DNA of 64,000 bases from assembly GCF_040706555.1 (NCBI RefSeq), contig NZ_JAPDRH010000003.1, positions 434,001-498,000 of the forward strand, in the 5' to 3' direction. This document shows positions 47,572 through 55,494 of the stretch, in pieces; the stretch's first letter is position 1; every line of letters begins with the position of its first letter. Under the pieces are notes generated by a model. It was not told the DNA's origin. It did no database searches and saw only the letters and a list, made by a program, of their open reading frames with translations. Source of the DNA: Lentisalinibacter salinarum. Lineage in GTDB: Bacteria; Pseudomonadota; Gammaproteobacteria; Steroidobacterales; Woeseiaceae. The translations under genes and the position numbers were made by a program.

Positions 47572-48162
47572 ATGAAGACCATTACCGAACGCCACCGACA
47601 AGCAGTCGATCTCGTCGTGAACGGAGGTCGAACAATGGCAAGCGTAGGCCGCGAGTTTGGCGTCACTGCGCGAACAGTAAGGCGTTGGATCGACGCCATC
47701 TATCCGCCACCCCCCTCGCAAGAAATGACAACTATGGATGGTTCGCGCTTACAGATAGATCATCAATGCGGCAGCAAGTTTCCGCAACGGTACCGCGACT
47801 TGAACTCCAATCAGCGACGCAAGTTGCGTGATGAATACATTGAATACTTCAATGGCCGATGCATGTATTGCGATGAACTACTGGACGACGAACCGCATGA
47901 GTTCGTTCGTCAGTCGGCAGACCAGATAGATTGGGACGATCTGGCCGGAGGGAAGGAAGGTTTCTTGAAGAACCCCGTCCACTTGCATCACGACCACCAA
48001 ACCGGCCTGACGCTTGCCGCTATACATGCGATGTGCAACGCACATTCGTGGCATTTCCATGAGGTACTCGTGCAGAGGCAACAGTTCACTGAAAAGGTCG
48101 AAAGCATGTCCGCTGAGGAGCGCAATGCATTTGCCGAGCGCATGCGCAAACGCTTTGATTAA
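47572..48162 (+). CDS. HTH plus HNH/endonuclease VII-like protein
   Basis: 196 residues. The N-terminal ~45 residues are a helix-turn-helix (ERHRQAVDLVVNGG, then ASVGREFGVTARTVRRWID). A zinc site follows (CMYCDEL at ~102-108), then HLHHDHQTGLTLAAIHAMCNAH, close to the HNH pattern of recombination endonuclease VII (DHDHxTG..CN), although one of the usual cysteines is replaced by histidine. Likely a sequence-directed nicking or cleavage enzyme; activity is inferred. Confidence 0.7.
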   Translation: MKTITERHRQAVDLVVNGGRTMASVGREFGVTARTVRRWIDAIYPPPPSQEMTTMDGSRLQIDHQCGSKFPQRYRDLNSNQRRKLRDEYIEYFNGRCMYCDELLDDEPHEFVRQSADQIDWDDLAGGKEGFLKNPVHLHHDHQTGLTLAAIHAMCNAHSWHFHEVLVQRQQFTEKVESMSAEERNAFAERMRKRFD

Positions 48163-48254
48163 GTGAATCGTCCGATCCGGATTTATGCTAGTAACGATTC
48201 GAGCGTGAGCCTTGAGCGACTGCTGCTGGCCAAAAGCCGAAGTCTCCGCCCGAG

Positions 48255-48435
48255 CTAGCCTGCGACAGTCTGAGCTGCAGCATGGTCGCCGAGTTTCTCG
48301 ATGTCGACCTCGGTAGCCTTCGCCCGCGGATCGCACTTCCGCCTGTAGCGCACGTTCTTCGCGTGCTTTGCCTCATCGTGAGCACTCCAGGTGCAACCCG
48401 GTGATCGCGTAGTCGGTCTGGTTGTCGATTTTCAT
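48255..48435 (-). pseudogene. frameshifted small gene
   Basis: An ATG at 48435 opens MKIDNQTDYAITGLHLEC, then a TGA appears within a few codons. Shifting frame by one base at that point gives HDEAKHAKNVRYRRKCDPRAK and TEVDIEKLGDHAAAQTVAG to a TAG at 48255, a much more protein-like run. Total length (181 bp) is not divisible by three, so one indel or a programmed shift is needed. Identity unknown. Confidence 0.5.
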
Positions 48436-48455
48436 GATGTCCTCTTCCGCCGGCA

Positions 48456-48683
48456 CTAACGGCCTTTCAATCCGGCAGTCAGGTAAGAACGGCGTCGGCT
48501 GAGGGCCGCATTCACTACCTTGCGCACATCGTTCAATTCATCGGCCAGCTTCGGCGCGTCCGCGAGGTCGCGCTTGCGGTCACCTAGGTAGCGGTTGATG
48601 GTTCGGGCGACCTCGTTCAACTCCTCGCGGCGGCGAAGTAGCTCGTCTTTCGGGAACGTGTGGGGGTCAATCGGCTTGTTCAT
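48456..48683 (-). CDS. small coiled-coil protein
   Basis: 75 residues, nearly all helical and charged (LLRRREELNEVARTINRYLG, LADELNDVRKVVNAALSRRR). GAGGAGGAAACA precedes ATG 48683, a very strong ribosome site. No family recognised. It directly follows the internal att-like sequence. Confidence 0.65.
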   Translation of the reverse strand: MNKPIDPHTFPKDELLRRREELNEVARTINRYLGDRKRDLADAPKLADELNDVRKVVNAALSRRRSYLTAGLKGR

Positions 48684-48735
48684 TGTTTCCTCCTCAGGAA
48701 TGGTTTCGGGCATCGAATCCCGTAAGGTTTATGCC

Positions 48736-48760
48736 TTCGAATCCCCTAGGAATGCCCACC
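48736..48760 (+). repeat. internal degenerate att-like sequence
   Basis: TTCGAATCCCCTAGG-AATGCCCACC aligns with the tRNA-Glu 3' end at attL with about 22 of 26 positions identical and one gap. It is not within a tRNA gene. It probably marks the junction of two elements or an older insertion. Confidence 0.65.
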
Positions 48761-48791
48761 GGCTGAAACCCAGTGATGGCAAGGGTTTCAG
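48761..48791 (+). repeat. arm-type direct repeat, copy 1
   Basis: GGCTGAAA, eight variable bases, TGGCAAGGGTTTCAG. The same arrangement (one base shorter) recurs at 56902-56931 next to attR. One copy at each end of the right-hand unit. Confidence 0.6.
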
Positions 48792-48899
48792 CGTGTCGAG
48801 GGCTCTACGGGATTTACAAAGGGGGTCGGTAGGTGTTCTACAGGTGTATTACCACCCACTTAGATACCTACCCAGGGGGTAGAGCAGGTGCGGGAATGC
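48792..48899. other. short repeat-containing gap after the polymerase-like gene
   Basis: Contains CGGTAGGTGTTCTACAGGTG and CACCCACTTAGATACCTACC, words related to the CACCTA repeats at 51.2-51.4 kb. No gene seen. Confidence 0.4.
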
Positions 48900-50174
48900 T
48901 CACCTCGAGGACACGCTCGCCGGTTGCCCGGTGGTCTCCTCGAATTTCTCGAGCATGACACCACTAGCATAGTCCGCGAGCACGGCCGGCACGACGATGG
49001 CGTCGTGGATCGGCAGAGCCGTGACCTGATTGTCGAGCAGCTCCAAGAGCACAGCCACCATGATCTCGGATTCCGTGAACATGAGACGGTGTCCTGTCCC
49101 GCTGAACCACAACGGGTCCAGCTCCGGGTGCGCCCGTTGGATGGCCGTGACGGCGTCCTTCAGCCGGGTCCCTTCGGGGAATAACTCCCGGACCTGCCGG
49201 GGCCATCCCTTGAGGGGCTTCTGTGCGAAGAGCATGGAACTGAAGAGGCGCTTGATGCCTGCCCGGTCGCCGGCGGTGAACCCCTCGATGTCGTAGCCGT
49301 CGCCCGCCGGTAGCCGGAGGTCCATCTCGGCGTATGCCAGCCGCGCGATCATAGTGTCGAAGTCCAGGGTGACCACCTCTTCGCTCTCGATGCGGATCAG
49401 TCGGCGTTGTCGGGATTTCAGCTGCTGCCAGAATCCACCGAAGAGCCGTCCGCCCTCATCGAACTTGGCGTTGTTGAAATACCGGCGGAGGACACGGTCG
49501 GTGCGGTCGATGAGTCTGCCGCCGCGGTACTCGAGGTCGGCGGCAATCAGGTTCTCATTGATCCGCTTCACCTCGGCCCGATAGCGTCGGGTGGTCGACG
49601 TGTCGCGGTACTCCATCCAGAGGGATCGGTCGGATGCCGTGTCCTTGTTGAGGCGCTCCTTGGCCTGCTTCAGGATCACGATCTCCTGGCCAGGCTCGAG
49701 GATTAGGTCCTCTTGTTCGAAGTCGTAGTGGCGGAAGACTCCCCTCAGAAATTTGCCGGCCTTGATGGCGGTCATACGCCGGGTGACGAACTCCCCGAGC
49801 TCGTCGATCTCGAGCACCCGGAGGCCGTCGGAGCACAGCCGGCTCACGATGGTGGGCAGCTGCTTGCCTTCGATCTCGTGGCGGTACCGGCTTTTGCGGA
49901 CGGCATTAGACATCGAGACCATGATGCGGCCTTCGCCGTCTGGGGTCGTCAGATGGCGGTGGAGGGCATCGCAGACCAGGGACCGCACGGTGGCGTGCAT
50001 GATCTCTTTGTCACGCTGCCGGCGGGGTCTCTGGCGCAGCTGCCAGTGTTCCTCGTAGTCCTGCAGCATGGAGGCCACGGTGGTGCACAGGGCGTCTACC
50101 TGGGGGTTGGCGGTAGTCCGCCACGGGTTGAAGATCCGGTCACGTTCGGCTTCCGGTATGGTGAACTGGGTCAT
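48900..50174 (-). CDS. minimal family-A DNA polymerase-like protein
   Basis: 424 residues. The last ~180 residues resemble the palm of family-A polymerases: motif A TLDFDTMIARLAYA with D271 and R278 (compare DYSQIELRI), motif B RAGIKRLFSSMLFA with R304 and K308, and motif C ALPIHDAIVVP with H390-D391 (compare QVHDELV). Both metal-binding aspartates and the motif order are kept, but the motif A glutamate is not. There is no room for an exonuclease domain; residues 1-240 are basic and helical with no recognised family. It may be the replication protein of the island. Assignment is by motif only. Confidence 0.6.
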   Translation of the reverse strand: MTQFTIPEAERDRIFNPWRTTANPQVDALCTTVASMLQDYEEHWQLRQRPRRQRDKEIMHATVRSLVCDALHRHLTTPDGEGRIMVSMSNAVRKSRYRHEIEGKQLPTIVSRLCSDGLRVLEIDELGEFVTRRMTAIKAGKFLRGVFRHYDFEQEDLILEPGQEIVILKQAKERLNKDTASDRSLWMEYRDTSTTRRYRAEVKRINENLIAADLEYRGGRLIDRTDRVLRRYFNNAKFDEGGRLFGGFWQQLKSRQRRLIRIESEEVVTLDFDTMIARLAYAEMDLRLPAGDGYDIEGFTAGDRAGIKRLFSSMLFAQKPLKGWPRQVRELFPEGTRLKDAVTAIQRAHPELDPLWFSGTGHRLMFTESEIMVAVLLELLDNQVTALPIHDAIVVPAVLADYASGVMLEKFEETTGQPASVSSR

Positions 50175-50430
50175 TACAGCGTCTCTCGGCTGAAGGTCCC
50201 TCGGCTCGATAAAGTGGCGACCGACCGCGAGGGATCAGGCCCGCGGCCGGTTGCCGGTTCACCGAGAGACATGGTGAAAAAGGAAAGGTAGTCAGTAGCG
50301 GTACCCCGAAGTTGGGGTCTCCGTTGTGAAAGTGCAGCCCGGTCCCGCCGTAGCAGGGCCAGGCCACCAGTGGCTCGCGGCGATCAGACTTGGGGTGGTA
50401 GACCGCGGTCGCCGCGGAGCCGCTACTCGA
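50175..50430. other. gap with an in-frame continuation of the upstream gene
   Basis: Directly after the TGA of the gene at 50431 the same frame stays open to 50140 and starts with a protein-like run (TAVYHPKSDRREPLVAWPCY, GTGLHFHNGDPNFG). A GTG at 50367 could start a separate short peptide. The later part looks non-coding. Confidence 0.35.
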
Positions 50431-51012
50431 TCAACTCGAGAACTGCAGGCGGGTGCCGCGGGAGGTCCGCTCGATGGTCCCGCCGCGTTCCTCGAGTGCA
50501 CCTTGGGCGTTCTCGAGGGCGGCCCGCTGGTCGGCTTCGTACACCTGCATGTCCAGCTCACGCTGTTTGCGTTGCTGGCGCTGGCCGGCGAAGAAGGCCT
50601 CACGGGCTCGCTCGATCTGGGCCCGCAGCTGGGTGCCCTTCGGCGTCGAGGGGTCCGGCAGAGCCTCCAGCTCGTCGACCATGCGATTGATGTCGCGGGC
50701 ATGATGCTGCAGCGCCATCTGCTCCGGCGTTGCACCGGCGACCACGCGGTTGCTTCCGGCTGCGCCAGCGTTCTCGACGGTGATGTTGCCATCTTCGTCG
50801 GCCGTGGCTCGCATGATGCCTTCGCCGTCGTCGCCGCTGCCGTGCAGGGCGTTCACCTTGTCGCCGTAGTCGGCTGGGAGGTCATTCATGCTGTGGATTT
50901 GATCCCGGACGCTCTTCGGCAGAGCGTTCCAGCTGTCGGCCAGGCGTTCGGCCGTGGTCGCGTCGGGCTTTTCGTCGCCCTCGTGGTACTGAAGGAAAGT
51001 AGCGTTCGCCAT
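50431..51012 (-). CDS. hypothetical protein upstream of the polymerase-like gene
   Basis: 193 residues, acidic N-terminal half, long charged helix in the second half (QLRAQIERAREAFFAGQRQQ). CAGGAGACCCAC precedes ATG 51012. It is the first gene leftward from the repeat region and is read in the same direction as the polymerase-like gene, so the two may form a replication unit. No family recognised. Confidence 0.7.
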   Translation of the reverse strand: MANATFLQYHEGDEKPDATTAERLADSWNALPKSVRDQIHSMNDLPADYGDKVNALHGSGDDGEGIMRATADEDGNITVENAGAAGSNRVVAGATPEQMALQHHARDINRMVDELEALPDPSTPKGTQLRAQIERAREAFFAGQRQQRKQRELDMQVYEADQRAALENAQGALEERGGTIERTSRGTRLQFSS

Positions 51013-51218
51013 GTGGGTCTCCTGGGTTGGCGTGGATGTTGGGCCTCGTATTCTGGGGAGGTGCCGCAGCCGGCCAGCTGGGGGGGATTCCAACTGGCCG
51101 GCGTTGGCGTTCCACAGAGCGGAGACCCAGCGGAAAACTGGGGAGCGGGAAAGCCGCTCGATGCAGGGGGGTTACACCTGTTGCAACACCTAATTCGGGG
51201 AGGACATGCACGGGGTGG

Positions 51219-51293
51219 TACTCCGATAGCCACACCTAAAATTCGGCCACCTAGACTCAGTGACTTAGGGGCGGCGTTCCCCGGCTCGGGGAG
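51219..51293 (+). repeat. 75-bp direct repeat, copy 1
   Basis: Includes CCGATAGCC, ACACCTAAA, CCACCTAGA, TCAGTGACTTAGG, GGCGTTCC and ends CGGGGAG. Matches copy 2 along its whole length at roughly three quarters of positions, 93 bp apart. Confidence 0.8.
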
Positions 51294-51311
51294 CCGTCGT
51301 CTAGGGGGAGG

Positions 51312-51387
51312 TCTACCGATAGCCCTACCTAAATATCAGCCGCCTAGAATCAGGGACTTACAGGTGTCGTTCCGCCTTTTCGGGGAG
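51312..51387 (+). repeat. 75-bp direct repeat, copy 2
   Basis: Includes CCGATAGCC, CTACCTAAA, CGCCTAGA, TCAGGGACTTACA, GTCGTTCC and ends CGGGGAG, in the same order as copy 1. Confidence 0.8.
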
Positions 51388-51671
51388 AGGGGCACCAGAG
51401 AGACCGATCTGGTACCACGCCGCCACTTTTTGGGATAGCGGAAACGCTGAAACCTCAGTAATAATCAGGTTTGCGACGCACTCAGAATCTAGTGTCCGTG
51501 TCGAATTGCCGGCAAAGCTTAGTGACACGCGCTGGTCGAACTCCCCGGCATCTGCCATACTCCCATTGCTTGTCTGAATTCGGTCGCTCGTGCGCCGCAC
51601 CACCGATCGAAGGAACGACAAGCACCAAGTACCACGGGGTAGAAACCCCCTTGTAGTTGAGAGGAAAAATC

Positions 51672-53552
51672 ATGAGTGGCACACGTGCAATGCGTGTGGC
51701 CAACGAGGCGTTCCTTCTTGATCGTCTCGCGGCCGACACGTCCCCCCTTCAGCAAGTCCGCGAACTCACCCAGAATTCCATCGAGGCAATCCTTCGGCGG
51801 CAGAAAGCCGGCGATGAGGGCATCGGTCTAATTCGCTGGGATGTCGACTGGAACGGAGTTTCCAAGGGCAAGTACAAGCTCGCGGTTATCGACAACGGCG
51901 ATGGCATGAGCGACGAGGAGATGGTCGAGTATCTGAATAGCCTCGCCGTCCAAGGCGCGAATCAAAGCCAGAGCCTGGATCGAAATTTCGGCGTGGGCGC
52001 CAAGATAACGGCGTTGCATCACAATCGCCTTGGCCTCGTCTACCAATCATGGAAAGGCGGAGCCGGACACATGGTGCAACTGCACCTCGATGACGATGAA
52101 GCTGTCTACGGTTTAAAGCCGTTCTACTGGGAGGATTCTGTAAGCTACGCACCCACCATTAGCGAAAAAGCCAAGCCCCCCATCATCGCGGGGAGCGGTA
52201 CTAAAGTCGTGTTGCTCGGCAATGACGACGACGAGAACACGTGCGGCAAACCCAAAGATGCACCAGGCGGTGAGACGAACTGGCTGTATAAGTATCTTAA
52301 TACGCGGTACTTCCGCGTACCCCCGAATATTCGCATCCAGGTGCGGAACCTCCGCAAGAATCCAGACGAGTGGCCGCTCTCAGAACCTGACTCTTCAGAC
52401 AAGACGTTCAACTTCGAAACCATCACAGGCGAGAAGGCGCTGCTCGACAAGCACTCGAGCCAGAGCGGCGCAGTGAGCGTGGACGGCGCACGGATCTACT
52501 GGTGGCTGTTCAAGGACGGCAAGAAGGTTGATCGGTCTCTGAATCCTCGCGCACTGGGACCGGGCCATGTCGGCCTCGTGTTTCAGGATGAGGTCTATGT
52601 CACCAAGACGGGCAACAGCGGTCGGCGACAAATGGCTCACTTCGGAATCATCTTCGGCGCCGAGAACATCGTTCTATACGTCGAACCAAAAGAAGGGGAG
52701 TTATCTATTTACGCGGATACCGGGCGAAGCCGTATCCTCATCGACGGCGAGGATCCGGAAGTCGCGGGGTGGTGGGAAGTTTGGGCCGAGGAATTTAAGG
52801 CAAAGATGCCCACCCCCATTCAAAAGATGATGGAAGACATCATTAATGCTGCGGACAAGAACGACGATCCGGACCGTCGTGAACGGATTCTGAAGCGACT
52901 GGAACGAATCCGCGAATTAATGAGACCTTCGCGCTTTAGACGAGATCCCTCGGGAGAGCTTCGCGCTGATAGCGAGGTTACAGGGGGAACACCGAGGAGC
53001 GGAACAAACCCGGCTGCGAGAGAGCGTTCATCACGAGGCGGACGCGGTGGGCGCCGTGGAGATGACTATCTCGCTGAGCTGCTAGATAGCGGCGGCGAAC
53101 CGGTAGTTGCTGTGCTCGATAAGCCAGATCTCCCTTCCGTTGAATGGGTTTCAATCCGGAACGGTCTACGGGCGGAAGATGAGTTAATCGATGTTGCTGC
53201 AGAGATTCAGGGAGATGAACTGACAGGCAGCATCATTAAGGCGAATGAGGATTTCCGAGGCTTCCGTGATGTTGTCAATTCATTCGCGAACGAATTCGAA
53301 GCTAGCGGCGACGAGAAGATCCTCGCCAAGATCGTTGAGGTAATGAAGGACTGGTCTGAAATGCAGCTTATCGAGGTCGTTAGCACGGTGCGAAACCTCG
53401 AAGATGGCAAAGTGTGGACGAAGGACTTGGTTCGCGAGGCTTTGCAGCCATCTGCGCTGACCGCAGCGATGATGGGCCGTTTCTTTATCGTAGAGAAGAT
53501 TCGCCGCGAACTCGGCAGTGAACTCAGTCGCAAGCGGAGTAGCGCCGCCTAG
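51672..53552 (+). CDS. stand-alone GHKL (Hsp90/MutL/MORC-type) ATPase
   Basis: 626 residues. The N-terminal Bergerat ATP site is complete: N box RELTQNSIEAI (E31, N35), G1 VIDNGDGMSD (74-79), G2 NFGVGAKITA (~107) and the GSGTKVVLLG strand. An S5-like transducer region follows, then a charged helical C-terminal part rich in Arg/Gly (about 435-470) and a final helical domain. No known GHKL repair partner adjoins it. The ATG at 51672 is preceded by GAGGAAAAAT. Isolated GHKL ATPases are recurrent in defence islands, so an anti-phage role is likely but inferred. Confidence 0.78.
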   Translation: MSGTRAMRVANEAFLLDRLAADTSPLQQVRELTQNSIEAILRRQKAGDEGIGLIRWDVDWNGVSKGKYKLAVIDNGDGMSDEEMVEYLNSLAVQGANQSQSLDRNFGVGAKITALHHNRLGLVYQSWKGGAGHMVQLHLDDDEAVYGLKPFYWEDSVSYAPTISEKAKPPIIAGSGTKVVLLGNDDDENTCGKPKDAPGGETNWLYKYLNTRYFRVPPNIRIQVRNLRKNPDEWPLSEPDSSDKTFNFETITGEKALLDKHSSQSGAVSVDGARIYWWLFKDGKKVDRSLNPRALGPGHVGLVFQDEVYVTKTGNSGRRQMAHFGIIFGAENIVLYVEPKEGELSIYADTGRSRILIDGEDPEVAGWWEVWAEEFKAKMPTPIQKMMEDIINAADKNDDPDRRERILKRLERIRELMRPSRFRRDPSGELRADSEVTGGTPRSGTNPAARERSSRGGRGGRRGDDYLAELLDSGGEPVVAVLDKPDLPSVEWVSIRNGLRAEDELIDVAAEIQGDELTGSIIKANEDFRGFRDVVNSFANEFEASGDEKILAKIVEVMKDWSEMQLIEVVSTVRNLEDGKVWTKDLVREALQPSALTAAMMGRFFIVEKIRRELGSELSRKRSSAA

Positions 53553-53570
53553 AAATAATCGGTGGTACGA

Positions 53571-53612
53571 GGCGGGAAAGCGTCGGCATAATCCTGCTGG
53601 CGCTTTCCCGCC
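53571..53612 (+). terminator. perfect 12-bp inverted repeat after the GHKL gene
   Basis: GGCGGGAAAGCG (53571-53582), 18-base loop, CGCTTTCCCGCC (53601-53612). No T run follows, so it may be a factor-assisted terminator or stabiliser of the 3' end. Confidence 0.55.
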
Positions 53613-53715
53613 ATCTCCGGACGCCCTGTCGCAGAAACAGGCCAAACCCTCCGACCGAACCGTAACCGATTACACCCATCTGGAAACGTTACGGCGTGAT
53701 TAGCAGTAATGTGTA

Positions 53716-53749
53716 CCCCTCGTCGATCCGGTGGTGTGACGACGAGGGG
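53716..53749. repeat. 10-bp inverted repeat
   Basis: CCCCTCGTCG (53716-53725) and CGACGAGGGG (53740-53749), a 14-base loop, extended by a few further pairs with one mismatch. Confidence 0.55.
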
Positions 53750-53882
53750 CACCGATGGGTGGTTCTCCGGAGGCGGAACTGCCGATGACCTCGCGTAGGT
53801 CAGTACAGCGCAGTCAGAAGCACCGGCAAGCGTTTAGTCCGCCGCTTTCGGCCAAGAGCAGCCGGCCAGGTGAGAGACCAAA

Positions 53883-54830
53883 TCAGGCCATCTGACTAAG
53901 AAGGGATACGACTCCTCGCTTTGCTTTGCTGTTCCATTTCGAAAACACGGAATCGAACGTAGCGTTCAACTCGGACGCGGTTGCATCTTTTCCAACGTAA
54001 AGCCGCATTCCATCGTAAAAGGGATAGAAAGGGTACGTTGCATTTCGGGAAAGATTATCGCGTACAGTGTCGGCAGCTTCTTCTTTCATCTCCAATAACT
54101 CCCTCGCGGGATTGCGTATCTCAGGCTTTTTCATCTCCGCAGCGGTCAAACCACCTATTCCCGGTATTTTTGGCGTTGAGATCGAGATGTAGCTCGTGAT
54201 CATCGTGCTCTTGTAACCTGAAAAGACAGCGATGAGTTTCGAGCCTTTCTGATTGAAGCCGTGCTCGTCTAAGTTCAAGAACACTAGCCCGTAAGCGCAA
54301 GAAAGAGCATCCGTCTGATGTATCGGGATCGGCAGCTTCAGATTCGGAGCCAGCCGACAAAGTTCGTCATGTATATCGTTAGCGATTTCTTCCGTGAGCT
54401 TCGAAAGGGAGCGGACTCCGGTCTGAAATTCGGCCCGATCCGGCAACACTTGATCAAGTGACTTCCTCCGCCACCACAGCATTCCACCGCGCTCGAAATT
54501 CCAGACCAAAATCAGAAATACCACAATTCCGGCAAGGGGAATTAGAGGCAAGTTGCCGCTGTAGGATTGATCTTCGATGTAAATGCTGGAGAACACGCCA
54601 ATGGCGATTCCGGCGAGCCAGAACCACCAACGCATAGGACGATTATTCGTTAACCATCGCCACCCGAAAACAATCCAGATCGGAGCAAGAACAAGCAAAA
54701 GCGCAAACAGACGTATTAGCAACCCGGACTGGTCGATAACATCGTCGTAGATCGCTTCCGACATAGGAAGAGAAATCAGGCCCCACAGCCCGCTGATCGC
54801 GTAGGCCAGCTTTTCTTTCCCGATCTGCAT
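53883..54830 (-). CDS. membrane protein of unknown function, possible cargo
   Basis: 315 residues. Four hydrophobic segments lie in the first ~115 residues (LIRLFALLLVLAPIWIVFGW, WWFWLAGIAIGVFSS, LPLIPLAGIVVFLILVW are clear), followed by a ~200-residue soluble domain. No family recognised. Divergent from the small gene at 54997. Lower GC than the core genome. Confidence 0.65.
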   Translation of the reverse strand: MQIGKEKLAYAISGLWGLISLPMSEAIYDDVIDQSGLLIRLFALLLVLAPIWIVFGWRWLTNNRPMRWWFWLAGIAIGVFSSIYIEDQSYSGNLPLIPLAGIVVFLILVWNFERGGMLWWRRKSLDQVLPDRAEFQTGVRSLSKLTEEIANDIHDELCRLAPNLKLPIPIHQTDALSCAYGLVFLNLDEHGFNQKGSKLIAVFSGYKSTMITSYISISTPKIPGIGGLTAAEMKKPEIRNPARELLEMKEEAADTVRDNLSRNATYPFYPFYDGMRLYVGKDATASELNATFDSVFSKWNSKAKRGVVSLLSQMA

Positions 54831-54996
54831 GTCTTATTGAGTTAGTGACTCATGCCAGAACAAAAAGAATGACAACAACGACGTGCTTGTAAATTACCGC
54901 TTCGGGTCAAAAGTCGACATCATACCTGACGCCAATGGCGCGAGCGCAGCCGAGATATATGCAGCCCCACGTAGACCCGGTGCTACCATCTGATCC

Positions 54997-55422
54997 ATGG
55001 GTGACGACAAGCCGAAGGACGAACCAGGCACGCACGGGTACCTGCAGGGACGCACGATCAAAGGACCTTACAGGCTTAAGGGTCTCAGGCTCCACATCGT
55101 ACCCTCCTCCGTGGCGACTTTCAGTGCCGCCATTGATGCAGTCGCCGGCGTAAACACGGGGGAGCTTGTGGAGATGCTCACGCAGCTCGGCAGGCACGAC
55201 TTAGAGGCCTTGAAGGATGGAACTCTGGATCCCGCCGACTTAGGTCTCCCGAAGCCGCCGAAAGTCACCGAGGACGCGTTCCCGGCGCTGGTGGCTTCTC
55301 TGGTGCGGGGCGAACTAGACGACAGGGTGAGACGAGAAGAACGGTCAAGGTGGAGGCTCCAGCATCTCGTCCTGCCAGCCTTGGCGTTCCTCGTCGGGTT
55401 GCTGATGAACTGGAATGGATGA
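54997..55422 (+). CDS. tail-anchored small protein
   Basis: 141 residues, soluble for ~118 residues and ending in one hydrophobic helix (HLVLPALAFLVGLLMNWNG), so it is probably anchored by its C terminus in the inner membrane. No family recognised. Convergent with integrase 2. Confidence 0.6.
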   Translation: MGDDKPKDEPGTHGYLQGRTIKGPYRLKGLRLHIVPSSVATFSAAIDAVAGVNTGELVEMLTQLGRHDLEALKDGTLDPADLGLPKPPKVTEDAFPALVASLVRGELDDRVRREERSRWRLQHLVLPALAFLVGLLMNWNG

Positions 55423-55494
55423 GCCTCGGGTGTACGAACAGCAGGGCAACCCACGGCATTTCACCAAGTAAGGGTGCCAAAAATTGAGCCGACG

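Larger units (their letters stand above)
51013..51671. other. 659-bp non-coding region, candidate replication origin
   Basis: It separates the leftward replication-type genes from the rightward GHKL gene. It holds two ~75-bp direct repeats (51219-51293 and 51312-51387), many CACCTA/TAGGTG words, and a drop in GC toward 51.4-51.65 kb. No protein-like open frame is present. Confidence 0.5.
53553..53882. other. 330-bp gap with two hairpins
   Basis: No gene seen. It contains the perfect inverted repeat at 53571-53612 and a second at 53716-53749, perhaps terminators or processing sites between two convergent genes. Confidence 0.5.

Noticed and set aside
51358..51621. Short minus-strand frame upstream of the GHKL gene
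   Set aside because: Runs through the second direct repeat, lacks a ribosome site and has no protein-like pattern.
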